Made by a program: the position numbers and the translations under genes. The notes under the pieces are model-generated. The model did no database searches. It worked only from the letters and a program-made list of their open reading frames with translations, and was not told where the DNA came from. A stretch of 40,876 nucleotides of DNA from a virus: IMG/VR virus record IMGVR_UViG_3300022910_000010, positions 1 to 40,876 of that record. One strand, 5' to 3'. Positions 1 to 6,727 of the stretch are shown here, piece by piece (position 1 is the first letter of the stretch; each line of letters opens with the position of its first letter).

Positions 1-127
1 AGAAGGACTTCCTGGACGTCTTCCCCACGCCGGCCGCGCTGGAGGAGGCGTTCGCCAAGAACGCCAAGATGGTCCCGAACAACTCCTACACCTGGACCGT
101 CGAGACGCTGAACGACGAGGACCGTGA
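1..127. repeat. Terminal overlap, left copy (circular contig joint)
   Basis: These 127 bases are identical to 40750-40876. A gene frame runs without a break across the joint when the two ends are superimposed. An exact 127-base overlap is what an assembler with k=127 leaves on a circular or circularly permuted molecule, so this is most likely an assembly overlap rather than a biological terminal repeat. The unique genome length would be 40,749 bp. Confidence 0.9.
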
Positions 128-200
128 GTTGGTCCTGTCCTACTACACCTCGGGTCGGGAACTGCCCGAGACCGAGGACGAGGACCCGTACGCGGACTGA
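1..200 (+). CDS. C-terminal part of a 207-aa unknown protein (starts at 40326)
   Basis: The frame is open from the first base and ends with TGA at 198-200. It is the 3' end of the gene that starts at 40326: superimposing the terminal overlap gives a 624-nt gene of 207 codons plus stop, an exact multiple of three. The last residues are strongly acidic (many Glu and Asp), like the acidic tails of phage single-stranded-DNA-binding proteins. No family is firmly recognised. A strong terminator hairpin follows 14 bases after the stop. Confidence 0.85.
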   Translation, partial: KDFLDVFPTPAALEEAFAKNAKMVPNNSYTWTVETLNDEDRELVLSYYTSGRELPETEDEDPYAD

Positions 201-213
201 TCCGCCACTGAAC

Positions 214-244
214 GGCCCGGCCCCGACTCAACCGGGGCCGGGCC
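214..244 (+). terminator. Hairpin terminator after the 207-aa gene
   Basis: A perfect 11-bp G+C-only stem (214-224 with 234-244) encloses a 9-base loop and lies 14 bases after the stop codon at 200. There is no clear T-run, as is common in high-G+C genomes. It separates the replication-type genes upstream from the HNH/glycosylation group downstream. Confidence 0.7.
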
Positions 245-266
245 TCCCTCGTCCGAGGAGCCCATC

Positions 267-407
267 GTGGACGACCTGGAAGACCTGATCGACGCCGCCG
301 AGGTGCGCGGCCACAGCCACTACTTCGTTCACCGGGGCCGCTGGTGGGCCTGTATCGTCCCCAGTTGCACCGTTCGCAGAATCCACCCATCGAGGGGCAT
401 AGCATGA
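267..407 (+). CDS. Small 46-aa hypothetical protein
   Basis: A GTG start at 267, preceded by GAGGAG about 9 bases upstream, opens a 46-codon frame ending in TGA at 405-407. Its stop overlaps the ATG of the HNH gene at 404 (ATGA), the same coupling seen between most genes in this phage. The peptide starts acidic and then carries a basic, Trp-rich stretch (RGRWWACIVPSC) with two cysteines four apart. No family is recognised. The HNH leader motif lies inside this frame, so the region could instead be only untranslated leader. Confidence 0.4.
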   Translation: MDDLEDLIDAAEVRGHSHYFVHRGRWWACIVPSCTVRRIHPSRGIA

Positions 408-841
408 AGATCGTCTGCCCGTGTGGCACGTCGGTCTCAGTGCCGCCCAGCAGGGTCGGTCGAACCAAGTACTGCTCCAAGGTGTGCAAGTACCGCTACC
501 GCGTGCGACCTACCGGCCTGTCGTACAACTGCACCGCCGAGAACCCGGGACAGTTCCAGCACCGGGAGGTTCTGACCGGGGAAAGGCACCCGTCTTGGCT
601 CGGTGACGACGTCGGATACCGGCAGTTGCACCGTTGGGTGGCCTCGGTGAAGATCAAAACTGGACGCTGCGAGCACTGCCTGGATAACGCGCCTACTCAG
701 TGGGCGAACAAGAGCCACGAATACCGCAGAGATCCCATCGATTGGCTGGAGCTTTGCCGCAAGTGCCACGGAAAGCATGACTCCGGGGACAACTGGGGCA
801 GGGCAACGGCCCGCTACGGAGAGGCAGTGCAGAGATCATGA
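404..841 (+). CDS. HNH endonuclease
   Basis: This 145-aa protein has an N-terminal zinc-binding segment (CPC then CSKVC, about residues 5-28). It also has a C-terminal HNH-type core: CEHC, then a central ANKSH segment, then CRKCHGKHD. The paired CxxC knuckles and the His-Asn-His pattern are typical of phage HNH nucleases, which nick or cut DNA and are often free-standing homing enzymes. The frame is open farther upstream, but ATG 404 is preferred because it sits 9 bases after a copy of the recurring leader motif (385-394) and overlaps the previous stop. Its TGA overlaps the next ATG at 838. Target and cleavage activity are unknown. Confidence 0.8.
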   Translation: MKIVCPCGTSVSVPPSRVGRTKYCSKVCKYRYRVRPTGLSYNCTAENPGQFQHREVLTGERHPSWLGDDVGYRQLHRWVASVKIKTGRCEHCLDNAPTQWANKSHEYRRDPIDWLELCRKCHGKHDSGDNWGRATARYGEAVQRS

Positions 842-1869
842 AGATTGGTGTAACTGGGGGAGCCGGTTTCATCGGCAAGTACGTTGCTGAGGTTGCGCTG
901 GAGCGCGGCCACGACGTCGTGGTGTTCGACACCAGGGGCCGCATCCCGCTGGTCTCGCGTGAAAACGCCATCAAGATCAGCACCGTGATGGGCGACGTCC
1001 GTGACGCCACGGCCATGACCGAGCTGGCCGCGCACGTGGACGGCATCATCCACTTGGCCGCGTGCCTGGGCACCCAGGAGACCATCCAGAATCCCCGGCC
1101 GGCGGCCGAGACGAACATCGTCGGCGGCCTGAACTTCCTGGAGGCGTGCACCCAGTACGGCATCCCGGGCGTCTACATCGGGGTGGGCAACCACTGGATG
1201 GAGAACACCTACTCGATCTCCAAGACGACGGTGGAGCGGTTCGTCCGGATGTTCAACGCCGAGCGCGGCGGCAAGTTCAACGTCGTTCGCCTGGTGAACG
1301 CCTACGGTCCGGGCCAGTCGGTGGCTCCGCCGTTCGGCCCGGCCAAGGTCCGCAAGATCACCCCGTCTTTCATCTGCCGGGCCCTCACCGGCAACCCGAT
1401 CGAGGTGTACGGGGACGGCTCGCAGGTCTCGGACATGGTCTACGTCCGGGACGGCGCCGATGCCCTGGTCCGCGCGCTGGAGTCCGCCGCCGAGGGCATC
1501 GTGTTCGACCGGGCGGTCGAGGTCGGCTCGGCCTACCCCGTCACCGTGGGTGCCGTGGCCGAGATGGTCCGGGCCATCGTGGCGAACAAGAAGGCGTCCG
1601 CCGGGTTGCCGCACGACGCCGTGGACATCACCTACCTGCCGATGCGCCCGGGCGAGACGCCCGGCACGCCGGTGGTGGCCGACGTCAACACCCTGGACAT
1701 GGTCGGGATGAACCCCGCCGACCTGGTCCACCTCGGCCCGGGCCTGGAGGCCACCATCGACTGGTACGCCGCCCACTGGCTCCCGGGGTACCTCACGGCC
1801 CAGGTCGCCCGGCGGGAGCCGACCATCGACATCTTCAGCCGGAAGACCGGCTCGGCCGAGGGCGTCTGA
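838..1869 (+). CDS. NAD-dependent epimerase/dehydratase (extended SDR)
   Basis: This 343-aa protein starts with a Rossmann dinucleotide-binding motif (TGGAGFIG, residues 6-13). Next come the acidic residue after strand 2 (VVFD) and the YxxxK catalytic pair (YSISK, near residue 125). These place it in the extended short-chain dehydrogenase family that interconverts or dehydrates nucleotide sugars such as UDP- or dTDP-hexoses in the cytoplasm. The usual active-site Ser/Thr shortly before YxxxK is not evident, because the segment reads GVGNHW on a shortened loop. The gene overlaps both neighbours by 1-4 bases. Two glycosyltransferase genes follow, so it probably supplies their sugar donor. The exact substrate cannot be told. 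Confidence 0.85.
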   Translation: MKIGVTGGAGFIGKYVAEVALERGHDVVVFDTRGRIPLVSRENAIKISTVMGDVRDATAMTELAAHVDGIIHLAACLGTQETIQNPRPAAETNIVGGLNFLEACTQYGIPGVYIGVGNHWMENTYSISKTTVERFVRMFNAERGGKFNVVRLVNAYGPGQSVAPPFGPAKVRKITPSFICRALTGNPIEVYGDGSQVSDMVYVRDGADALVRALESAAEGIVFDRAVEVGSAYPVTVGAVAEMVRAIVANKKASAGLPHDAVDITYLPMRPGETPGTPVVADVNTLDMVGMNPADLVHLGPGLEATIDWYAAHWLPGYLTAQVARREPTIDIFSRKTGSAEGV

Positions 1870-1931
1870 TGATTGACGTCCTGATCTGTTTCCTGTTCGG
1901 CATCTTCCTGGGGTACGTGATGAGCCGATGA
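1869..1931 (+). CDS. 20-aa single-TM micropeptide
   Basis: A 20-codon frame sits exactly between the epimerase and the first glycosyltransferase. Its ATG shares one base with the epimerase stop (TGATG) and its stop overlaps the next ATG at 1928. The product is almost entirely hydrophobic (Leu, Ile, Phe, Val, one Cys) and ends in Ser-Arg, as expected of a single membrane helix. The overlaps on both sides argue for translation. It may anchor a partner enzyme to the membrane, or may only couple translation between its neighbours. Confidence 0.55.
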   Translation: MIDVLICFLFGIFLGYVMSR

Positions 1932-2938
1932 GCTACGCCGCATTCTGGACGGCGTCCACGGACGGCTCCTCCTGGTACCGGGCGGACCAACCGGCCGCGG
2001 CCCTCGGCTGGCGGGGGCACCAGACCTGGGTGGCCGAGGTACTCCCCGCCAGCGTGGTGGCCAAGGCGTCCGTCATCGTCGGCTCCCGGATCGCCCGGCC
2101 GGAGGCCCTGGAGTCCTGGCGTCAGTTCAAGGAGCAGGGCAAGCGGATCGTCCTGGACCTTGATGACGACTACTTCGGGGTGGAGGAGCGCAACGCCGGG
2201 GCCTACGGGTACTGGTCGCAGCCCGACGTCCAGGCCAACCTCCGGGAGGCGTGCCGCCTGGCCGATGAGGTCACGGTGGCCTCGGACCGGATCGGTGAGG
2301 CCGTCTGGCAGACAACACGCCGGTCTGGCACCCGGACCATCGAGAACGGCCTCCACGCCGGTCACCTGTCGGTGCCGCGCGATTACGAGGCCGATAACAG
2401 GCCGCTGGTGATCGGCTGGGCCGGGACGTCGGCCACCGCCCACGACCTGGACCTGGTGATCCCGGCCCTGGTGAAGATCATGGCCTACGCCCCGACCGCC
2501 GAGCTGCACCTGGTCGGCATCCCCCGGGCGCACCCCGCCCTCCAGAAGCTCCTCCCGTTCGGTGACCGCATTGTGGCGTTCGAGTGGCTGGCTCCGACCG
2601 AGCTCTACCACCAGGCCGTCCGGCAGTTCGACATCTGGGTGGCGCCGTACCGGGCGAACAGCTTCACCGAGGCCAAGTTCCCCACCAAGGCGCTGGAGGC
2701 CGGGATGATGGGGATTCCGCTCATCGCCTCTGACATCGCCCCCTATCGGGAGTGGATCGAGCAGTTCTCGAACGGCTTCAAGGTGGTGGAGTCCGCACCG
2801 TGGACGTGGTCACGGTTCCTGAAGTTGTTGGTGGACGATCCAGCTCTCCGACGTCGGCTGGGTGAGGCCGGCCGGGCCCGGGCCAGCCGGAACATCCTCC
2901 AGTCCATCGGCGGCCAGTGGGAGCAGGTGCTGTTCTGA
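1928..2938 (+). CDS. Glycosyltransferase, GT-B fold (group 1/GT4-like)
   Basis: This 336-aa protein has the two-lobed pattern of GT-B enzymes. The N-terminal lobe ends near residue 150. The C-terminal lobe opens with VIGWAGTSA, a nucleotide-sugar-binding loop. The conserved acidic E-x7-E region follows around residues 246-258 (TEAKFPTKALEAG, then GIPLIAS). Such enzymes move a sugar from a nucleotide donor to an acceptor and usually act at the cytoplasmic face of the membrane. The gene overlaps a TM micropeptide gene upstream and a membrane-protein gene downstream. With the epimerase it suggests glycosylation of a phage protein, phage DNA or host envelope; the acceptor is not known. Confidence 0.85.
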   Translation: MSYAAFWTASTDGSSWYRADQPAAALGWRGHQTWVAEVLPASVVAKASVIVGSRIARPEALESWRQFKEQGKRIVLDLDDDYFGVEERNAGAYGYWSQPDVQANLREACRLADEVTVASDRIGEAVWQTTRRSGTRTIENGLHAGHLSVPRDYEADNRPLVIGWAGTSATAHDLDLVIPALVKIMAYAPTAELHLVGIPRAHPALQKLLPFGDRIVAFEWLAPTELYHQAVRQFDIWVAPYRANSFTEAKFPTKALEAGMMGIPLIASDIAPYREWIEQFSNGFKVVESAPWTWSRFLKLLVDDPALRRRLGEAGRARASRNILQSIGGQWEQVLF

Positions 2939-3210
2939 TGAAGCGAGATCTGATCTTCCGGGTCGGGTGCGGTCTCCTGCTCCTGGGCCTCGGCGCGCTC
3001 GCGCTCCTGGCCCTGTCGCTGGCGTTCCCGGACATCCAGGGCGCGCCGGAGCACCGCCGCCGGCCGCCGGCCGCCGGGCCCACCACCGTGCCCAAACCGC
3101 CCGTCCACCTGGACAAGACGAAACTGATCATCATGCAGGACGTCGACTGCTGGCGGAACGGCGTGCCTGGGGCGACCTGCGGCATGATCGAGAGAACGTA
3201 CGGCCGGTGA
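2938..3210 (+). CDS. 90-aa membrane-anchored protein
   Basis: The ATG at 2938 shares a base with the glycosyltransferase stop. The product has two positive residues (KRD) and then a Leu/Ala/Gly-rich hydrophobic stretch at about residues 7-32, which acts as a membrane anchor or signal peptide. A Pro/Arg-rich linker and a C-terminal domain with two cysteines (DVDCWRNGVPGATC) follow. With an N-in orientation the Cys-containing part would lie outside the membrane, where a disulfide could form. No family is recognised. Its place between two glycosyltransferases suggests a membrane partner for them. Confidence 0.7.
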   Translation: MKRDLIFRVGCGLLLLGLGALALLALSLAFPDIQGAPEHRRRPPAAGPTTVPKPPVHLDKTKLIIMQDVDCWRNGVPGATCGMIERTYGR

Positions 3211-3518
3211 TCATCCGGTGGGCCCAGCGGTCGGCCCGGGCCGCCTACTGGTTCTGGGGGTTCGTGCTCACCGTCTGGGTGCTCACCCTGCTCGGCGTGC
3301 CCGGACCGCTAGCCATCGGCATGTTCATCGGGGCGGTAGTGTGTACGAAGATCCGCACCCATCGACAGAGGACAGAAAATGATCAAGGGCAAGCGCGCCA
3401 TCGCCTGGACACCATACGGCCGACGAGAGACCGTCTCGATCCTGGCCCAGTACCTGGGACGCGAGTACGGGCGGGGGCTCATCGACGAGTGGTGGCTCTG
3501 CCTCAATACCGACCCTGA
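3207..3518 (+). CDS. Small two-TM membrane protein, long overlap with next gene
   Basis: A GTG at 3207 overlaps the previous stop (GTGA). The frame encodes a hairpin of two hydrophobic segments (about residues 13-31 and 33-48), followed by a basic tail. The frame does not stop until 3518, so its last 140 bases overlap the glycosyltransferase gene starting at 3379. That tail is Arg-rich and looks like out-of-frame sequence. The membrane part is probably real because it fills the whole gap between two genes with the usual coupled start. The long overlap lowers confidence in the C-terminus. Confidence 0.5.
   Translation: MIIRWAQRSARAAYWFWGFVLTVWVLTLLGVPGPLAIGMFIGAVVCTKIRTHRQRTENDQGQARHRLDTIRPTRDRLDPGPVPGTRVRAGAHRRVVALPQYRP
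3357..3372 (+). promoter_or_regulatory. Leader motif copy with ribosome-binding site
   Basis: ACCCATCGACAGAGGA lies 6 bases before the ATG at 3379 and contains the Shine-Dalgarno AGAGGA. It matches 15 of 16 bases of the sequence at 37737-37752, before an unrelated gene. Related copies precede other starts (see the leader-motif finding). Confidence 0.6.
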
Positions 3519-4317
3519 CCAGGCCGATGACCTGGCCTACGCCTACCAGCTGGCCAGGTCGTTCGACTGGATCAAGCTCAAGGAGCGGAAGCCGCACCAG
3601 GCCCGCCGCCACCCGAAGCAGCGGAACACCGGCTACTTCTACGAGCAGATGACCGATCGTGACACGGTGTTCCTGCGGATCGACGACGACATCGTCTACC
3701 TGCACCCGGACGCCCTGGAGCGGCTGGCCGTGCACCGGCTGGAAGCCCCCGGCGGGGTGGCCAGCTTCCCGGTGATGTGGAACAACTCCATCATCTCCTG
3801 GTATGCCCAGCAGGCCGGCGTCATCCCGGCGGCCGGTACCGAGATGGTCTACCGGGGTCCGATCGACTACTCAGCTGGCGGTTCATCCTCCATCAAGACC
3901 GAGGCCTACACCTGGCCTCAGGTCGGCGGCCCGTACTGCATGGACGCGGTCGGCTGGGCAGACGGCCGGTTCGCCGTGGCGCTGCACCGGCTCCTCCTGG
4001 CCAAGGTGGAGGCCGGGGCGGCCGAGGACCTGTTCCTCTACCAGGACTACCAGCTCCCGCTGAACATGCAGTTCTCGGTGTCGGTGTTCGCCAGCCTCGG
4101 CTCGATGTACGCCGACCTGCCGGAGCCGGGCGTCCTCGTCCCCTACGAGGAGGAGCACTGGCACACGGTGGCCCAGCCGGCCGCCATCGGCCAGCCGAAC
4201 TCCATCGTGGGTGACGCCCTCGTCTCGCACTACACGTTCTTCCCGCAAGGTCCCATCGTCCGGCAGACCGACATCCTGGAGCGCTACCGTGCGCTCGCGA
4301 CCAAGGAGACCACCTGA
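3379..4317 (+). CDS. Glycosyltransferase, GT-A-like with DDD motif
   Basis: This 312-aa protein carries RIDDDIVY near residues 100-107. That is an acidic DxD motif of the type that binds the metal and nucleotide-sugar donor in GT-A enzymes, at the end of a hydrophobic strand (VFLRIDDD). The N-terminus (AWTPYGRRET, then WWLCLNTD) looks like the first strands of a family 2-like Rossmann core. The start at 3379 follows a good AGAGGA site. The gene is coupled to the next one by a one-base overlap (TGATG). It is the second transferase of the cluster and may extend a sugar placed by the first. The acceptor is not determined. Confidence 0.75.
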   Translation: MIKGKRAIAWTPYGRRETVSILAQYLGREYGRGLIDEWWLCLNTDPDQADDLAYAYQLARSFDWIKLKERKPHQARRHPKQRNTGYFYEQMTDRDTVFLRIDDDIVYLHPDALERLAVHRLEAPGGVASFPVMWNNSIISWYAQQAGVIPAAGTEMVYRGPIDYSAGGSSSIKTEAYTWPQVGGPYCMDAVGWADGRFAVALHRLLLAKVEAGAAEDLFLYQDYQLPLNMQFSVSVFASLGSMYADLPEPGVLVPYEEEHWHTVAQPAAIGQPNSIVGDALVSHYTFFPQGPIVRQTDILERYRALATKETT

Positions 4318-4634
4318 TGGCTGAACAGCAGATCCAGATCAACCTGGCAGACGTGATGAACCAGGTGCACACCAAGTACGGCAACCTGGTCCGCCAGCTC
4401 CTGATGGAGAACGCCGAGCTTCAGGCCGGGGTGGAGGCCATGGGCCCCCGGCTGGAGGAGCTCACCGCCGAGAACGCCGTCCTGCGGGAGCAGTTCAACC
4501 AGCTCTCCCAGCCCCGGCCGACGCCGGTGGCCGAGGACCGGCCGGGCGGCGTCGGCCTGCTCCAGGCGAACGGCCAGGCGTTCACCGGAAACCTGTCAAT
4601 GGCGAGCTTGGAGGACCCGGTTTACCCGGACTAA
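4317..4634 (+). CDS. 105-aa coiled-coil protein
   Basis: Residues about 10-65 form amphipathic heptads (LLMENAELQ, LEELTAENAVLREQFNQL) typical of a parallel coiled coil. A Pro-rich linker and a short Gly/Ser/Thr tail follow. It has no signal peptide or TM segment and no recognised catalytic motif. It is the last gene of the rightward arm, translationally coupled to the second glycosyltransferase and followed by a strong terminator. It could be an oligomerising partner or substrate of the transferases, or a minor virion component. It was named from its structure only. Confidence 0.75.
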   Translation: MAEQQIQINLADVMNQVHTKYGNLVRQLLMENAELQAGVEAMGPRLEELTAENAVLREQFNQLSQPRPTPVAEDRPGGVGLLQANGQAFTGNLSMASLEDPVYPD

Positions 4635-4658
4635 CCTGCCCCGATCCACTGAACGACC

Positions 4659-4689
4659 GAGGCCCCGACCGGAATCCGGTCGGGGCCTC
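4659..4689. terminator. Bidirectional terminator where the two arms converge
   Basis: A perfect 14-bp stem (4659-4672 with 4676-4689) has a three-base loop. It lies in the 89-bp gap between the last plus-strand gene (stop 4634) and the last minus-strand gene (stop 4724). The symmetric hairpin can act on both strands. Confidence 0.8.
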
Positions 4690-4723
4690 TGCTGTCGAAC
4701 CGGCCTCGTGTGGGACGAGGGCT

Positions 4724-5083
4724 CTACCCTACGACGTCCGAGGCCGGGCGTGGGTCGGACACGGGGGTGACGCTCATCCGGGTCACCAGGGCCAGCAGGG
4801 CGACCACGGCCACCTGGACCGAGCCCACCTGCTCCTGGGTGAAGTTCAGCCCGTAGGACGTCAGTAGGGCGGCACCGGCCGCGATGAACCCGGTGAAGGC
4901 CGCCGGCGGCACCGGACGGACGGCGACCGCGTTCACCAGCCCGATCACGGCGGACAGAACGGCGACGATCAGCCCGGCCTGCTCGGCCGACAGGGCATCG
5001 AATCCGAACGAGACCACGATGGCCAGCAGGCCGGAGACGGCCGACAAGATCAGGGTCGGCTCGCGGCGGATGAGGTTGAGCAC
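4724..5083 (-). CDS. Holin-like small membrane protein
   Basis: This 119-aa protein has three to four hydrophobic segments (about residues 10-30, 36-55, 62-80 and 85-100). A short basic N-terminus (NLIRREPT) precedes them and a polar tail follows. It lies 9 bases downstream of the endolysin gene and is the last gene of the late operon. Size, topology and position fit a phage holin, which opens the cytoplasmic membrane so the endolysin can reach the wall. Other membrane proteins lie just upstream, so which one is the real holin is open. Confidence 0.65.
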   Translation of the reverse strand: MLNLIRREPTLILSAVSGLLAIVVSFGFDALSAEQAGLIVAVLSAVIGLVNAVAVRPVPPAAFTGFIAAGAALLTSYGLNFTQEQVGSVQVAVVALLALVTRMSVTPVSDPRPASDVVG

Positions 5084-5092
5084 AGGTGCCTC

Positions 5093-5914
5093 CTAGGCGG
5101 TAGGTGAAGCCTTCTCGGTGTTGTTCACCAAGCGGTTCAGGTAGGACCGGATCTGCCAGGTCGGGTTCTTCTTCTTGTCCGGTTCGGCGTCCGGAGCCTC
5201 GACCACGTCGGCCGTGAACAGGTCCTCGGCCAGCCGATTGACGACGGCCTCCTCCTTGAGCACCTCACGCAGAGCGGCCTTGACCTCGTCCTTGCTCGCC
5301 ATCACGAACTCCTCGGGCTTGGGGGCGAGCGCGGCGCGCACACCCGGAATGATCTCGTTGCGGATCTGGGCAATGCGCCGGTCCCCCGGGCACTCCTTGC
5401 CCCTGCTGTTCGACCAGACCTCGCCGCCGGCCACGCGCCAGGGGTCGATGCCCTGCCGGTGGTAGGCGATCCCCCGGCGGCCAGACTTGGAGTCCGGCAC
5501 CAGTTCGGCCGGGATGTCGTACCGGCGGCACAGCGCGGCCACCAGGCGGATGATCGCCCGGACCTGGTTCGGCGTCCAAGCCTGGATGTCGGCCGCGCGC
5601 TGGGGCGCGTTATCGGCGGTCTCGATCGAGATCAGCCGGTGGTTGCCGGCCAGGTTCGCATCCGCGCGGTACTCGGTATCCACCCACTGGTAGATGATGC
5701 CGTCCAGGCCGGCCGCCTTGTCCGAGCCCCAGATGCCGCCGACGCCGAAGTGGGATTCGACGCCGGTATACCCCTGGTCGTCGAACATGTCGTCGGTCGA
5801 CTTCAGGTACCCGACCATGGTGTGCAGACAGATGATGTCGTGGCGGTCCATCCGGCTCGGCGGATTGCCGGGGCCGAGTGGGCGCCAGTGAGCGATGTCA
5901 GTGAAACGGGTCAT
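5093..5914 (-). CDS. Endolysin, N-acetylmuramoyl-L-alanine amidase (amidase_2)
   Basis: This 273-aa protein has an N-terminal amidase_2-type domain (about residues 10-180). Visible are the zinc-ligand His in IICLHTMVG (His31), the GVESHFGVG core with a further His, the AYHRQGID segment and the C-terminal CPGDRR motif. The enzyme cleaves the amide bond between N-acetylmuramic acid and the stem peptide, lysing the host. The C-terminal ~90 residues (KDEVKAALREVLKEE onward) are helical and charged, without a recognised wall-binding repeat. The frame is open far upstream, but ATG 5914 overlaps the preceding stop (ATGA) and starts the recognisable protein. Membrane proteins flank it on both sides. 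Confidence 0.9.
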   Translation of the reverse strand: MTRFTDIAHWRPLGPGNPPSRMDRHDIICLHTMVGYLKSTDDMFDDQGYTGVESHFGVGGIWGSDKAAGLDGIIYQWVDTEYRADANLAGNHRLISIETADNAPQRAADIQAWTPNQVRAIIRLVAALCRRYDIPAELVPDSKSGRRGIAYHRQGIDPWRVAGGEVWSNSRGKECPGDRRIAQIRNEIIPGVRAALAPKPEEFVMASKDEVKAALREVLKEEAVVNRLAEDLFTADVVEAPDAEPDKKKNPTWQIRSYLNRLVNNTEKASPTA

Positions 5915-6231
5915 GATGCCTCCTCGGCGTCCACGGTACTCCTGGCCCGGCCGCGCCGCTGGTCGCGCACCAGCAGGGCCACGCTGGACCACAGCAAGAC
6001 GTTGATGAAGACATAGACGCCGAGCCGGATGCCGGGCCGGCCGGGGAACTCCGGGCCGAACACGGTGGTGGCCAGGGCCAGGCTCAGGATGCCGAACGCC
6101 GAGCCGAGAAACGCCACGGTGAGCACACCGGCAGTCCGGATGAACCAGGTGGTGACGAGGAACCGGACGAGGAAGATCAGGGCGGCCAGCCATCCGGTGC
6201 CGATCAGCCAGCCGGTGAGTAAGTCGATCAT
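5911..6231 (-). CDS. 106-aa three-TM membrane protein (holin candidate)
   Basis: Hydrophobic stretches lie at about residues 10-28, 33-58 and 70-88. A basic C-terminal tail follows (RDQRRGRARS). The gene is coupled to the endolysin by a four-base ATGA overlap, and to the gene upstream in the same way. A small multi-TM protein encoded directly before the lysin is a natural holin or antiholin candidate. It competes for that role with the 119-aa protein after the lysin. Confidence 0.65.
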   Translation of the reverse strand: MIDLLTGWLIGTGWLAALIFLVRFLVTTWFIRTAGVLTVAFLGSAFGILSLALATTVFGPEFPGRPGIRLGVYVFINVLLWSSVALLVRDQRRGRARSTVDAEEAS

Positions 6232-6425
6232 CTCCGATCGTCCTCCAGTCCGAGGGCCCGGGCCAACCGGACCGAGAAGTGGTTCTCCTGAAGCATCCGC
6301 TCCATCGATTCGGTGATGCGCCGGACCTCAGGTCTGGACGCCACCGCCTGGGCCAGCCGCTCCTCGGCCGCCTTGCGGTCCGCCCGGGCGTCCTGCCCAC
6401 TGGTCGGCTCGGTCACCATCGTCAT
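6228..6425 (-). CDS. 65-aa charged helical protein
   Basis: A 65-codon gene is coupled by ATGA overlaps on both sides (stop at 6228, start at 6425). The product is highly charged and helical (ADRKAAEERLAQAV, then ESMERMLQE). It has no membrane segment and no recognised domain. Its place between two membrane-protein genes in the lysis region suggests a cytoplasmic regulator of lysis, but this is inference from position only. Confidence 0.65.
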   Translation of the reverse strand: MTMVTEPTSGQDARADRKAAEERLAQAVASRPEVRRITESMERMLQENHFSVRLARALGLEDDRR

Positions 6426-6727
6426 GTGTCCCGTCCACTAGGTAGCGCGCGGATCAGGGCCTCGGTGGTCCGAGCAGAGATCAGGAGTTGCCCGAACTGC
6501 TCGGCATATTCATCCAGGATGCTGTCTTTCGCCTGGCTGGAGGCCATCCAGTCCCGTTCACGCGTGTGCGACTCGTTCAACCGAGCCTCCCAGCTCCGGG
6601 TGAGCGCGTCTACCTGTGATCTTGGAACCAGCGCTCCGGACACGATGGCCCGGATCGTCCCGACGACGAGACCGAGCACGGTGAGCCACGCCGTGCCGGC
6701 GACGCCGAGAACCTGGGCAGTTGTCAC
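6422..6727 (-). CDS. 101-aa membrane-anchored coiled-coil protein
   Basis: One N-terminal membrane helix (about residues 7-30, Leu/Val/Gly-rich) is followed by a soluble helical region (VDALTRSWEARLNESHTRERDW). A single TM plus coiled coil is a layout seen in accessory lysis proteins and in membrane-bound phage factors. ATGA overlaps join it to both neighbours (6228-6425 and 6724-7302). No family is recognised. It is probably part of the lysis module. Confidence 0.65.
   Translation of the reverse strand: MTTAQVLGVAGTAWLTVLGLVVGTIRAIVSGALVPRSQVDALTRSWEARLNESHTRERDWMASSQAKDSILDEYAEQFGQLLISARTTEALIRALPSGRDT

Noticed and set aside
1-127. Direct terminal repeats of a packaged linear genome
   Set aside because: A length of exactly 127 with perfect identity equals a common assembler k-mer, so an assembly overlap is the simpler explanation.
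5093-6400. A 435-aa reading of the endolysin starting upstream
   Set aside because: The added N-terminal residues are Arg/Pro-rich, overlap two coupled genes and have no ribosome site. The amidase starts at ATG 5914.
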